A stretch of 64,000 nt of DNA. Origin: an uncultured Marivita sp. Its GTDB lineage: Bacteria > Pseudomonadota > Alphaproteobacteria > Rhodobacterales > Rhodobacteraceae. Where the stretch lies: positions 180,325-244,324 of the forward strand of contig NZ_CANKYW010000007.1 in NCBI RefSeq assembly GCF_947488135.1, in the 5' to 3' direction. Under the pieces are notes generated by a model. That model searched no databases. It worked only from the letters and a program-made list of their open reading frames with translations, and was not told where the DNA came from. The stretch's first letter is position 1. The number at the start of each line of letters is the position of its first letter. Of this stretch, positions 17,560-26,064 are shown one piece after another. The translations under genes and the position numbers were made by a program.

Positions 17560-18717
17560 ATGATTGATCATTACAAAGACGCGCAAAACGAGCTTGCCTC
17601 GGAAGAGCGCCGCAATTTCCTGAAACTCATGAGCACCGGCAGCGTCACCGCGGCCATCGTCGCCGGGGCGACCGGCGCGCTCTGGTCCTCCGAGGCCGCA
17701 GCCCAGACCGCCAACGAGGAACGCGAGCGCGAAGCGGCCGCAGACCACGTGATGACGCTCGCCACCGAATACGTGATCGGCACGACGCGCAGCTATCCGA
17801 TGATGCAGCTCGACGTGAAGGAAAACCTCCAGAACGCCTCGAACGGCAAGATCTATGTCAAGCTCGCGCCGGGCGGCCAGCTGGGCACCGGATCGGCCCT
17901 GGCGCAGAAGGTACAGGGCGGCACGGTGAATGCCGGTCAGTTCTCGCTGTCGAACTTCGCCCCCTTCGCCCCGGCGGTCGATCTGATCAACATGCCCTAT
18001 TTCTGCGGCGCCAATCAGCGTTTCGTGAACCTTGTCACCTCGGACATCTGGAAGACCGAGGTCAACGCGCTGGTCGAGGACCGTGGCTTCAAGCCGATGT
18101 TCTATTTCTGCATCGACCCGCGCGTCATGGCGGTGCGACAGGGCGGCAACGCGATCATCACCCCCGCCGACCTGCAAGGCGTCAAGTTCCGCGTGCCCGG
18201 ATCGCAGATGCTGCAACAGTTCTACCGCATGGGCGGCGCGAATCCGACGCCGGTGGCCTGGGGCGAAACCCCTTCGGCGATCAAGCAGGGCGTGGCAGAT
18301 GCGCTCGATCCGGCCGTTGGCGCGCTATATGCTTTCGGCTTCAAGGACATCCTGAGCCACGTCACCTTCACGCAGGCCGTGCCTGACAGCCAGTGCTACG
18401 CCTGCAACCTCGAATGGTACAACACCCTGCCAGCGGACGTGCAGGAGGCGATCGAGTGGGCGTCCGAGATGAGCTTCCATCAGAACCTCGCCAAAGTGCC
18501 GTCGGCGCGCACCTACGCAATGGCCGAGATGCGCAAGGCCGGTGTGGAGTTCCATTCGCTGACCGAGGATCAGCTTGCCGAATGGCAGGACACCGTCGGG
18601 TATCAGCGCTCGGAATGGGACAACTTCAAGACCGAACTGGCCGGCTCGATGGAGACCTTCGACAAGCTTGTCGAGGCCGCGGGCACCCAAGGTCGGTACT
18701 ACGTCCACGACGCCTGA
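17560..18717 (+). CDS. hpsK: TRAP transporter substrate-binding protein (DctP family), probable DHPS binder
   Basis: A 385-aa periplasmic binding protein exported by Tat: the N-terminus has RRNFLKLMSTGSVTAAIV and an AAAQ-type cleavage region. The mature protein has the DctP pattern (a beta-rich N-lobe, DLQGVKFRVPGSQMLQQFYR with the substrate-clamping arginine, WGETPSAIKQGVADALD). The ATG at 17560 has GGGAGGAG upstream. It is followed by DctQ and DctM genes and by hpsNOP-type dehydrogenases, in the order reported for Ruegeria pomeroyi hpsKLMNOP. The substrate assignment (2,3-dihydroxypropane-1-sulfonate) rests on this context. Confidence 0.85.
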   Translation: MIDHYKDAQNELASEERRNFLKLMSTGSVTAAIVAGATGALWSSEAAAQTANEEREREAAADHVMTLATEYVIGTTRSYPMMQLDVKENLQNASNGKIYVKLAPGGQLGTGSALAQKVQGGTVNAGQFSLSNFAPFAPAVDLINMPYFCGANQRFVNLVTSDIWKTEVNALVEDRGFKPMFYFCIDPRVMAVRQGGNAIITPADLQGVKFRVPGSQMLQQFYRMGGANPTPVAWGETPSAIKQGVADALDPAVGALYAFGFKDILSHVTFTQAVPDSQCYACNLEWYNTLPADVQEAIEWASEMSFHQNLAKVPSARTYAMAEMRKAGVEFHSLTEDQLAEWQDTVGYQRSEWDNFKTELAGSMETFDKLVEAAGTQGRYYVHDA

Positions 18718-18727
18718 TCGCCTGTCT

Positions 18728-18798
18728 GCGGGCGCCGCTTTCCGGTGCCCGCCCCCCTTTTCACCACGCACGCCATGCGCCCGGTCCGCCGGACCGGG
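18728..18798 (+). terminator. Two hairpins between binding-protein and membrane-subunit genes
   Basis: GCGGGCGCCG (18728-18737) pairs with CGGTGCCCGC (18743-18752) with one G-T wobble and is followed by CCCCCTTTT; then CCCGGTCCG (18780-18788) pairs with CGGACCGGG (18790-18798). Such stems after a binding-protein gene usually reduce read-through or stabilise the upstream message, so HpsK would be made in excess. Confidence 0.6.
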
Positions 18799-18828
18799 TG
18801 TCGGCTGCCGTGACGCCTTGAGGATCCC

Positions 18829-19341
18829 ATGGAAACTCTGCGAAAAATCGACCGCGATGCCGAGAGATGGCTGCTTCTGGTCTTCTACGTGATGCTCGTC
18901 ATCACGATGGCAATCGAGGTGCTGCGGCGCGAGATCTTTTCCTATTCGTCGATCTGGGGCGAAGAGATCGTCCGCTATTCCTTCATCTACCTCGCCTGGA
19001 TCGGGGCTGCGGCGGCGGTCAAGGAACGCGCCCATATCCGCATCGACGTGCTGATGCACTACCTCGGTCCGCGCGCAAAGGCGCTGCTCTACATCATCGG
19101 CGACATCGTCATGTTCCTCGTGGCCATCGTGGCGCTCTACTGGTCGATCGAAACGGTGCATGTGTCGCTGAATTTCGGATCGGTGACGGCCGGGCTGCGG
19201 ATTTCGCAGGCGTGGTTCCTGATGGCGGTTCCGGTCGGGTTCACGCTCATTATCTGGCGGCTTCTTCAATCGGTCTATCGCGACATCAAAGCGCTTCGGG
19301 ACGGCACGGACGTCTACGAGGGCGACAAGCTGTTTGACTGA
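18829..19341 (+). CDS. hpsL: TRAP transporter small permease (DctQ family)
   Basis: A 170-aa membrane protein with four hydrophobic helices and the DctQ signature region IWGEEIVRYSFIYLAWIGAAAAVKERAHIRID. An AGGATCCC ribosome site precedes the ATG. It forms the membrane complex with the large permease that starts 14 nt downstream. Sodium-driven uptake is the family mechanism. Confidence 0.87.
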   Translation: METLRKIDRDAERWLLLVFYVMLVITMAIEVLRREIFSYSSIWGEEIVRYSFIYLAWIGAAAAVKERAHIRIDVLMHYLGPRAKALLYIIGDIVMFLVAIVALYWSIETVHVSLNFGSVTAGLRISQAWFLMAVPVGFTLIIWRLLQSVYRDIKALRDGTDVYEGDKLFD

Positions 19342-19355
19342 GGGACCCTGACCCC

Positions 19356-20681
19356 ATGTGGCAACAAATCAATCAAACGGTCGAGCTTGGTTGGGATTTC
19401 TACGTCCCGGTGATCCTCTTCGTGTCGCTCATCGCGCTGGCGGTTCCGGTCTGGGCGGCCATCGGCGCGGCGGCGATCATAATGCTGGTGATGTCGGGCG
19501 ACCTGCCTTTGAGTGCGGTGGGCGAAAGCCTGTTCACCGGCATCGACGCCTTCGCACTGACGGCGGTTCCGCTGTTCATTCTGACCGGAGACGTGTTGGT
19601 TCGAACCGGTCTCAGCCGAAAATTCCTGGATGTGGCCGAGGCGCTGACGCAATTCGCCAAGGGCGGGTTCGGATCGGCCACCGTGTTGGTCTGCGGCATG
19701 TTCGCCGCCATCTCGGGCTCTGACGCGGCGGGGGCTGCGGCGGTGGGGCGGATGACGATCTCGCGGCTGGTGGAGTCGGGCTATCCCCGTCCCTACGCCT
19801 GCGCACTTGTCGCGGCGGGTGCCTGTACCGGCATCCTGATCCCCCCGTCCATCGCCTATATCATCATCGGTCTCGTTCTCGGGATTTCGGCCTCGACCCT
19901 GTTCTTGGCCGCGCTGATCCCCGGTCTTGCAATCCTGGTCTCGATCCTCGTCACCAACGTCATCGTCAACCGCATCCACGGCTACGAAGGCGGCGGCAAC
20001 ATTTCGATGGGCGAGTATTTCGCAAATCTTGCCAAGGCGCTCAAATCCGGCTGGTACGCTTTCATCGTTCCGGGGATCATCTTCTACGGCATCTTCTCGG
20101 GCCGCCTGACCCCGACCGAGGCCGGCGCAACGGCGGTGGTCGTGACCATCATCATGGGCTTCATCCTGCGCACGCTCTCTTTCGCGGACTTCCCGGCGAT
20201 GCTCGTCAGCTCGGCCAAGGTGAACGGGGTGATCCTGCCCATCATCGCCTTCTCGGCCCCGCTTGCCGAAGCGCTGGCCATCATGGGCGTGCCGCAGGGC
20301 TTTGTCACCGCCGTGACCGGCATGACGGACGAGCCGTGGTTGCTGATCCTGCTGATGATCGGCATCCTGATCGCCGCCGGTTGCGTGATGGAGACGACGC
20401 CCAACATCGTTATCCTTGCGCCCATTTTGAAGCCACTCGCCGACAATATCGGCATGAACGAGATCCAGTTCTGCATCATGATGATTACCGCGCTGGGTGT
20501 CGGCTTCATCACACCTCCCTTGGGGCTTAACCTTTTCGTCGTGTCCGGCATCACAGGGGAATCCATCCTCAAGATTGCCGCCCGCGCCGTTCCGTTCGTT
20601 CTGGGCATGTTCGTCGTGGTTCTGCTGATCGCATATGTGCCGGCAGTCTCCACCACGCTCTTGCCCGATATCTACAAGTAG
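19356..20681 (+). CDS. hpsM: TRAP transporter large permease (DctM family)
   Basis: A 441-aa permease with about twelve hydrophobic segments and the DctM motifs ISGSDAAGAAAVGRMTI and GACTGILIPPSIAYIIIG in the N-half, with the matching GRLTPTEAGATAVVVTII and APLAEALAIMGVPQGF later. It completes the three-part TRAP system and lies 12 nt before hpsN. Length is usual for DctM (425-440 aa). Confidence 0.9.
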   Translation: MWQQINQTVELGWDFYVPVILFVSLIALAVPVWAAIGAAAIIMLVMSGDLPLSAVGESLFTGIDAFALTAVPLFILTGDVLVRTGLSRKFLDVAEALTQFAKGGFGSATVLVCGMFAAISGSDAAGAAAVGRMTISRLVESGYPRPYACALVAAGACTGILIPPSIAYIIIGLVLGISASTLFLAALIPGLAILVSILVTNVIVNRIHGYEGGGNISMGEYFANLAKALKSGWYAFIVPGIIFYGIFSGRLTPTEAGATAVVVTIIMGFILRTLSFADFPAMLVSSAKVNGVILPIIAFSAPLAEALAIMGVPQGFVTAVTGMTDEPWLLILLMIGILIAAGCVMETTPNIVILAPILKPLADNIGMNEIQFCIMMITALGVGFITPPLGLNLFVVSGITGESILKIAARAVPFVLGMFVVVLLIAYVPAVSTTLLPDIYK

Positions 20682-20693
20682 GATGTCCTGACC

Positions 20694-22001
20694 ATGACCC
20701 GTGAGTACCTGAAGAAAGCCACACTGACCGCCAAGTCGGACGCATCAGAAGTGCATGAGACCGTGAAATCCATTCTTGCCGATATCGAGAAAGGCCGGGA
20801 CGCCACGGCGCTGGACTACGCCAAGAAGTTCGACAAGTATGAAGGCAACGTGCTGCTGACACAGGAGGATATCGACGCGGCCTGTGCGCTCGTGCCGGAA
20901 AAGCTCAAGCGCGACATCCAGTTCGCCCATGACAACGTCAGACGCTTTGCCGAGGCACAGAAGGCAACGGTGTCCGACGTCGAGGTCGAGATCGTGCCCG
21001 GCATGATCGCCGGTCAAAAGGCGATCCCGGTGGACGCGGCGGGCTGCTATGTACCCGGCGGGCGCTACAGCCACATCGCCTCGGCCATCATGACCGTGAC
21101 CACCGCCAAGGTGGCTGGCTGCCATCACATCACCGCCTGCTCTCCGCCCCGCCCCGACACCGGCGTGAACCCGGCCATCGTCTACGCCGCGCATATCTGT
21201 GGCGCGGACAAGATCATGGCGATGGGCGGCGTGCAGGGCGTGGCCGCGATGACCTTTGGTCTGTTCGGTCTGCCCAAGGCCAACATCCTTGTCGGCCCCG
21301 GCAACCAGTTCGTGGCCGAGGCCAAGCGCATCCTCTTCGGACGTGTCGGCATCGACATGATTGCCGGCCCCACCGACAGCCTGATCCTTGCCGACAAGAC
21401 TGCCGATCCGCATATCGTGGCGACTGATTTGGTGAGCCAGGCAGAGCACGGCTACAACTCGCCCGTCTGGCTGGTCACGGATGACCGGGATCTGGCCGTC
21501 ACCGTGATGGACATTGTCCCCGGCCTGATCGACGACCTGCCCGATCTGAACCGCCAGAACGCCGAAGCCGCGTGGCGCGACTATGCCGAGGTGATCGTCT
21601 GTGCCGACCGCGAGGACATGGCCGCCTGTTCCGACGAATACGCGCCCGAACATCTCACCGTGCAGGCCGAGGATCTGGATTGGTGGCTGGACCGGCTGAC
21701 CTGCTACGGGTCGCTGTTTCTGGGCGAGGAAACCACCGTGTCCTATGGCGACAAGGCGACCGGAACGAACCACGTTCTGCCGACCTCGGGGGCCGCAAGC
21801 TACACCGGCGGGCTGTCGGTGCACAAATACATGAAGATCGTCACCTGGCAGCGCGCCACCCGCGAGGGATCGAAAGCCGTGGCCGAGGCAACCGCCCGGA
21901 TCTCGCGGCTCGAAGGCATGGAAGGCCACGCGCGTGCGGCGGATGTGCGTCTGGCCAAGTACTTCCCCGGCGTGAATTTCGACCTGACCGCAGATGGCTA
22001 A
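20694..22001 (+). CDS. hpsN: Sulfopropanediol 3-dehydrogenase (histidinol dehydrogenase homologue)
   Basis: HpsN oxidises 2,3-dihydroxypropane-1-sulfonate to (R)-3-sulfolactate with two NAD+. This 435-aa protein has the histidinol-dehydrogenase fold with VPGGRYSHIASAIMTVTTAK near residues 120-140, GGVQGVAAMTFGL, the GPGNQFVAEAK and DMIAGPTDSLILAD loops, metal-binding Gln/His in SQAEHGYNS, and EYAPEHLTVQAED followed by the catalytic-histidine region GTNHVLPTSGAASYTGGLSV. It has HpsN-type sequence rather than HisD: it is not among his genes and sits behind a TRAP system and before two dehydrogenases. Its stop overlaps the hpsO start by 8 nt. Confidence 0.9.
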   Translation: MTREYLKKATLTAKSDASEVHETVKSILADIEKGRDATALDYAKKFDKYEGNVLLTQEDIDAACALVPEKLKRDIQFAHDNVRRFAEAQKATVSDVEVEIVPGMIAGQKAIPVDAAGCYVPGGRYSHIASAIMTVTTAKVAGCHHITACSPPRPDTGVNPAIVYAAHICGADKIMAMGGVQGVAAMTFGLFGLPKANILVGPGNQFVAEAKRILFGRVGIDMIAGPTDSLILADKTADPHIVATDLVSQAEHGYNSPVWLVTDDRDLAVTVMDIVPGLIDDLPDLNRQNAEAAWRDYAEVIVCADREDMAACSDEYAPEHLTVQAEDLDWWLDRLTCYGSLFLGEETTVSYGDKATGTNHVLPTSGAASYTGGLSVHKYMKIVTWQRATREGSKAVAEATARISRLEGMEGHARAADVRLAKYFPGVNFDLTADG

Positions 22002-22755
22002 CACCTCCCGACTGTTCGACCTGACGGGCCGGGTCGCGCTTGTGACCGGGGCCAGTTCCGGGCTCGGACGCCGCGCGGCTGTGACCCTTGCGGCAGCGGG
22101 TGCGCAAGTGATCGGCGTCGCGCGGCGCGAAGAGGCCTTGGCCAGCCTCTGCGACGAGATCGGACCCGCCGCCAGCTACGTGGTCGGAGACGTGACCGAC
22201 CGCGCCACCCTGCCCGCATTGGTTGACGCGGTGTCGACCCCGTTCGGCGCGCCGGATATCGTGGTCCATGCCGCCGGGATCAATACGCGCGAAGCGGCGG
22301 ATGATGTCACACCCGAAGGCTGGGACACGACGCTGGCGCTGAACCTGTCGGCACCGTTTTTCCTGACGCAGGCGCTGGCTCCGGCGATGAAGGACACGGG
22401 CTGGGGCCGGATCGTGAATTTCGCCTCGCTCCAGACCACCCGCGCCTTTCCGGGCGGCATCGCCTATGGCGCCACGAAAGGCGGCATCGCGCAACTGACC
22501 CGCGCCATGGCCGAGGCTTGGTCGCGCCACGGCATCACCGCCAATGCCATAGGTCCGGGCTTCTTTCCGACCGAACTGACGCAGGCCGTGTTCTCGGACC
22601 TCGACCGCGCGGCACGCAATGCGGCGCAGACCTGCATCGGGCGCAACGGTCGGATGGAGGATATCGACGGGCCGATCCTTTTCCTCTGTTCGGACGCATC
22701 GGCCTATGTGACGGGGCAGGTTCTGATGGTCGACGGGGGGTATACGGCGAAATGA
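21994..22755 (+). CDS. hpsO: Short-chain dehydrogenase of the DHPS locus
   Basis: This 253-aa SDR has the NAD(P) motif GASSGLGRRAA (residues 20-30), VVHAAGINT, catalytic Ser in NFASLQTT, the YGATKGG Tyr/Lys pair, and the usual C-terminal TGQVLMVDGG. In DHPS pathways two NAD-dependent dehydrogenases (HpsO and HpsP) interconvert the two DHPS enantiomers through a keto intermediate so that all substrate reaches HpsN; this gene and the next occupy those positions. Overlaps hpsN by 8 nt and hpsP by 4 nt, so translation is coupled. Symbol assigned by gene order. Confidence 0.75.
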   Translation: MANTSRLFDLTGRVALVTGASSGLGRRAAVTLAAAGAQVIGVARREEALASLCDEIGPAASYVVGDVTDRATLPALVDAVSTPFGAPDIVVHAAGINTREAADDVTPEGWDTTLALNLSAPFFLTQALAPAMKDTGWGRIVNFASLQTTRAFPGGIAYGATKGGIAQLTRAMAEAWSRHGITANAIGPGFFPTELTQAVFSDLDRAARNAAQTCIGRNGRMEDIDGPILFLCSDASAYVTGQVLMVDGGYTAK

Positions 22756-23732
22756 AAGCCTTGGTGTATGACGGCGTCGAAACGCTCACCTACCGCGACG
22801 TGCCCGACATCACCGCGCGCGACGGCGAACACCTGATCCGCATCGAGGCGGTGGGGATCTGCGGGTCCGACATGCACGCCTATCTTGGCCACGACACCCG
22901 CCGCCCCGCCCCGTTGATCCTTGGCCACGAGGCGGCGGGCGTGGTTCAGGGCGGCCCGATGGATGGCACCCGCGTGACGGTGAACCCGCTTGTCACCTGC
23001 GGCACCTGCCCAGCCTGCACCAGCGGTCGGGAAAACCTGTGCCCGACCCGACAGATCATCTCGATGGAGCCGCGACCGGGCGCGTTTGCGCAATACGTCT
23101 CCATGCCTGCGTCGAACCTCGTGGAAGTACCGGATCACGTACCGCTCGACAAAGCGTCGCTGGCCGAACCGCTGGCGGTCAGCTGGCACGCCGCGCGGCT
23201 GGCGCTTGAGGCGTTGCACCCGTCGATGGAGCGCAGCGCGCTGGTGCTGGGTGGCGGCGCGATCGGGCTGGCGGCATCCCTTGCGCTCAAGGCGATGGGC
23301 GTCGAGAGCGTGACGATGGTGGAGCCGAACCCGACCCGCCGCGCCTACCTGACCGACACCTGCGGAGAGACCGCCAGTGCCGAGGCCGAGGGCGCTTTCC
23401 CCGTCATCATCGACGCGGTGGGCTACGCCGCCACCCGCGCCACGGCCTCGGCCCATGCTGCACCCGGCGGGGTGATCGCGCATGTGGGTCTGGGTGAGGA
23501 TACCGGTGGTCTCGACGTGCGCCGCATGACGTTGCAAGAGATCACATTCATCGGCACCTACACCTACACCGCGCAGGATTTCCGTGACACCGCGGCGGCG
23601 ATCTTCGACGGACGGCTTGGACCGCTGGACTGGTTCCAGACCCGGCCGCTGTCAGACGGCGCCGATGCGTTCCGCGCGCTGCGCCAAGGCGCTGTCGCCA
23701 CACCTAAAATCGTCCTCGACCCCTGGGCCTGA
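22752..23732 (+). CDS. hpsP: Zinc-dependent alcohol dehydrogenase of the DHPS locus
   Basis: A 326-aa zinc MDR protein. The catalytic-zinc region is GICGSDMHAYLGHD with LGHEAAGVV, the structural-zinc loop VTCGTCPACTSGRENLC, and the Rossmann motif VLGGGAIGLAASLALKAMG. The start at 22752 overlaps the hpsO stop (ATGA); the frame stays open further upstream inside hpsO. Probable partner of HpsO in enantiomer interconversion of DHPS. It ends 24 nt before the stress-protein gene. Confidence 0.78.
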   Translation: MKALVYDGVETLTYRDVPDITARDGEHLIRIEAVGICGSDMHAYLGHDTRRPAPLILGHEAAGVVQGGPMDGTRVTVNPLVTCGTCPACTSGRENLCPTRQIISMEPRPGAFAQYVSMPASNLVEVPDHVPLDKASLAEPLAVSWHAARLALEALHPSMERSALVLGGGAIGLAASLALKAMGVESVTMVEPNPTRRAYLTDTCGETASAEAEGAFPVIIDAVGYAATRATASAHAAPGGVIAHVGLGEDTGGLDVRRMTLQEITFIGTYTYTAQDFRDTAAAIFDGRLGPLDWFQTRPLSDGADAFRALRQGAVATPKIVLDPWA

Positions 23733-23756
23733 CACATCCCCGATTGGAGAGCTTCC

Positions 23757-24170
23757 ATGTACAAGAAAATCCTCGTCCCCATGGCCCTGGATCACGGCAT
23801 TTCACCGCAGACGCTCGAGATCGCTCGAGTGTTGCGCGGGACCAAAGGCGAGATCATCGCGCTGCATGTCTACGAGGCCCCGCAAGGCGCGGTCAGCGCC
23901 TATCTGGACGAAGAGGTCGTGAAGGCCGGGTACGACAGCGCCCGCGCGCGGATGCAGGAAAAGCTGGCCGGGATCGACGGCATCACGCCAGCCTTGGTCA
24001 AAGGACATTCCGCACGCACGATCATCGATTATGCCGCACAGCACGGTGTCGATTGCATCGTGATCGGATCACACAAGCCGGGGCTCAAGGATTTCTTCCT
24101 CGGCTCGACTGCCGCGCGGGTCGTGCGCCACGCCAACTGCGCGGTCCACGTGTTCCGCGAGCAGGATTGA
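23757..24170 (+). CDS. Universal stress protein, ATP-binding type
   Basis: A 137-aa UspA-fold protein: ILVPMALDHG at the N-terminus and the C-terminal nucleotide loop GSHKPGLKDFFLGSTA, which matches the G-2x-G-9x-G-(S/T) ATP motif. Universal stress proteins are often encoded with TRAP transporters (TeaD in Halomonas binds ATP and controls TeaABC), so it may tune the hps transporter. It is the last gene of the plus-strand locus and is convergent with mscS. Confidence 0.85.
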   Translation: MYKKILVPMALDHGISPQTLEIARVLRGTKGEIIALHVYEAPQGAVSAYLDEEVVKAGYDSARARMQEKLAGIDGITPALVKGHSARTIIDYAAQHGVDCIVIGSHKPGLKDFFLGSTAARVVRHANCAVHVFREQD

Positions 24171-24182
24171 ACCCCTTAGAGG

Positions 24183-25112
24183 TTACTGTGCCGCCAAGGT
24201 GGCGCTGTCGGCGTCGCCATCGCCGCCTTCGCCCTGCACAAAAACCGTGCGTGTGGGGAACGGGATATCGACACCGGCCGCATCCAGCGCTTCCTTGACC
24301 TTGCGCTTCATATCCGCCTGATACTGGAAATAGTCGCTCGACGCGCACCACACCCGAACGAGGAAATCCACGCTGCTGGCGTTGAGGTTGTTGACCTGGA
24401 TGAACGGCTCCGGCTCGGAATGCGACCGGGGGTCCGACATGATCGTGTCGCGGATCACCTGCTCGGCCTGCGCAAGGTTGGCGCCGTATCCAACCCCGAA
24501 CTCCCACTCGGCGCGGCGGGTCTTGTAGCCGGAATAGTTCTTGATCGTATTGCCCCAGACTTCGGAATTCGGCACCACGACCTTCACGTTCCCAAGATCG
24601 GCGATTTCGGTATAATTAAGCGTGATCTCTTTCACGGTCCCGACCACGTCATTCACCTGAACGAAATCCCCGTTCTTGAGCGGCCGGAACAGAATCAACA
24701 TGACCCCCGCCGCGACGTTGGACAACGTGCCTTGCAGCGCCAGACCGATCGCCAGACCGGCCGCACCGATGACCGCGACGATCGAGGTGGTTTGCACCCC
24801 GAACGTGTTGAGGACGAAAAGCGCGGTAAAGCCGAGGATGATATAGCGGGCGATATTGCCGAAGAACACGAACAACGTGTCGTCAAGGCTTGCATGCATG
24901 GAGCCGATTTTGGAGATTCGACGGCTGACCACCCCGGAGATGATGAAGCCAAGGATTAGGATCAGCGCGGCCCCGACGGCGCTCCCTAGCAGCGACAGAA
25001 GCGCCTCGAGCGTCAGCAGATCGGCCAGCGATTTGCCGTTGTAGATTTCCATCGTCAGAACCCCGGTGATCTGGTCCCAAACGGTGTTTGCAACGGTTTC
25101 GACTTCTTCCAT
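24183..25112 (-). CDS. Small-conductance mechanosensitive channel (MscS family)
   Basis: About 309 aa, three predicted helices, then the pore helix signature VIGAAGLAIGLALQGTLSNVAAG, a beta domain (FVQVNDVVGTVKEITLNYTEI, VVVPNSEVWGN) and an alpha/beta C-terminal domain ending in a Glu/Gly/Asp tail. It should open under hypo-osmotic shock and release solutes. I start it at 25112 (GGATAGC before ATG); ATGs at 25127 and 25175 are in frame. Monocistronic. Confidence 0.88.
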   Translation of the reverse strand: MEEVETVANTVWDQITGVLTMEIYNGKSLADLLTLEALLSLLGSAVGAALILILGFIISGVVSRRISKIGSMHASLDDTLFVFFGNIARYIILGFTALFVLNTFGVQTTSIVAVIGAAGLAIGLALQGTLSNVAAGVMLILFRPLKNGDFVQVNDVVGTVKEITLNYTEIADLGNVKVVVPNSEVWGNTIKNYSGYKTRRAEWEFGVGYGANLAQAEQVIRDTIMSDPRSHSEPEPFIQVNNLNASSVDFLVRVWCASSDYFQYQADMKRKVKEALDAAGVDIPFPTRTVFVQGEGGDGDADSATLAAQ

Positions 25113-25246
25113 GCTATCCTGCCCCATATTCACGACTTTTGCGCGGCTGACACCGCGATAACACCGGCGCAACACGCAAGTTAAAAAAAAGTTCCATATT
25201 TTCTATAAAAATTCGGGTTTTGCGATGCAAAGCTCATTTGCGCAAC

Positions 25247-25272
25247 ACAGCCCGGCGCAGGGGCCGGGCTGT
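25247..25272 (-). terminator. Hairpin after frcA
   Basis: ACAGCCCGGC (25247-25256) pairs perfectly with GCCGGGCTGT (25263-25272) across a 6-nt loop, 25 bp beyond the frcA stop. The following U-tract is weak on the minus strand. Confidence 0.6.
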
Positions 25273-25296
25273 ATGACTTGTGCAATTATTTCGTCG

Positions 25297-26064
25297 CTAC
25301 GCCGCTTCGGGCGCCTCTTTTGCGCCGGTCATGAAGGCCACGGCGTCGGACATGGTGTAGTCCTTGGGGTCGATCACGCAGAGCCGCTTGCCCAGACGGT
25401 GGACATGAATGCGGTCCGCCACCTCGAACACGTGAGGCATGTTGTGACTGATCAGGATGATCGGGATGCCGCGCGATTTGACGTCCTGGATCAACTCCAG
25501 AACCTTGCGGCTTTCCTTCACACCCAGGGCGGCGGTCGGCTCATCGAGGATGATGACTTTAGACCCGAACGCTGCCGCGCGGGCCACGGCGACCCCCTGA
25601 CGTTGCCCCCCCGAAAGGGTCTCGACCGCCTGATTGATGTTCTGGATCGTCATCAACCCAAGGTCCGACAGCTTGTCGCGGGCCATCCGCTCCATCGCCT
25701 GACGATCCAGTTGCCGCAGCCACTTGCCACGCCAGCCGGGTTTGCGGATCTCGCGGCCCATGAACATGTTGTCCGCGATGGACAGCGCCGGCGACATGGC
25801 GAGCGTCTGGTAGACGGTTTCGATACCCGCCTCCCGTGCCTCGATTGGCGAGGTGAAGCGCACCTCTTTGCCTTCCAGCGTCACGGTGCCCTCGTCCGGG
25901 ATGACCGCACCCGAGATCGCCTTGATCAAAGAGCTTTTGCCCGCCCCGTTGTCGCCGATCACCGCCAGGATTTCCCCTGGCATGAGATCGAAGTCGCACT
26001 GGTCCAACGCGGTCACGCGACCGTAGCGCTTGACCAGTCCGCGTCCTGTCAAAATCGGTTCCAT
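25297..26064 (-). CDS. frcA: Fructose-type ABC transporter ATPase
   Basis: A 255-aa single-domain sugar ATPase: Walker A GDNGAGKSS, signature LSGGQRQG, Walker B VIILDEPTAALG, H-loop LISHNMPHV. Single-domain length, unlike the 500-aa fused RbsA type, is the FrcA type known from Sinorhizobium meliloti (FrcBCA, fructose/mannose/ribose). The start at 26064 overlaps the frcC stop (ATGA), although the frame continues open upstream. No fructokinase gene is adjacent. Fructose as substrate is inferred from family resemblance. Confidence 0.87.
   Translation of the reverse strand: MEPILTGRGLVKRYGRVTALDQCDFDLMPGEILAVIGDNGAGKSSLIKAISGAVIPDEGTVTLEGKEVRFTSPIEAREAGIETVYQTLAMSPALSIADNMFMGREIRKPGWRGKWLRQLDRQAMERMARDKLSDLGLMTIQNINQAVETLSGGQRQGVAVARAAAFGSKVIILDEPTAALGVKESRKVLELIQDVKSRGIPIILISHNMPHVFEVADRIHVHRLGKRLCVIDPKDYTMSDAVAFMTGAKEAPEAA

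Noticed and set aside
20694..22001. Histidine biosynthesis hisD
   Set aside because: Sequence and context (TRAP transporter, SDR, zinc dehydrogenase) fit HpsN; no other his genes nearby.
20745..22004. 419-codon ORF opposite hpsN
   Set aside because: Mirror frame; hpsN is complete and in an operon.
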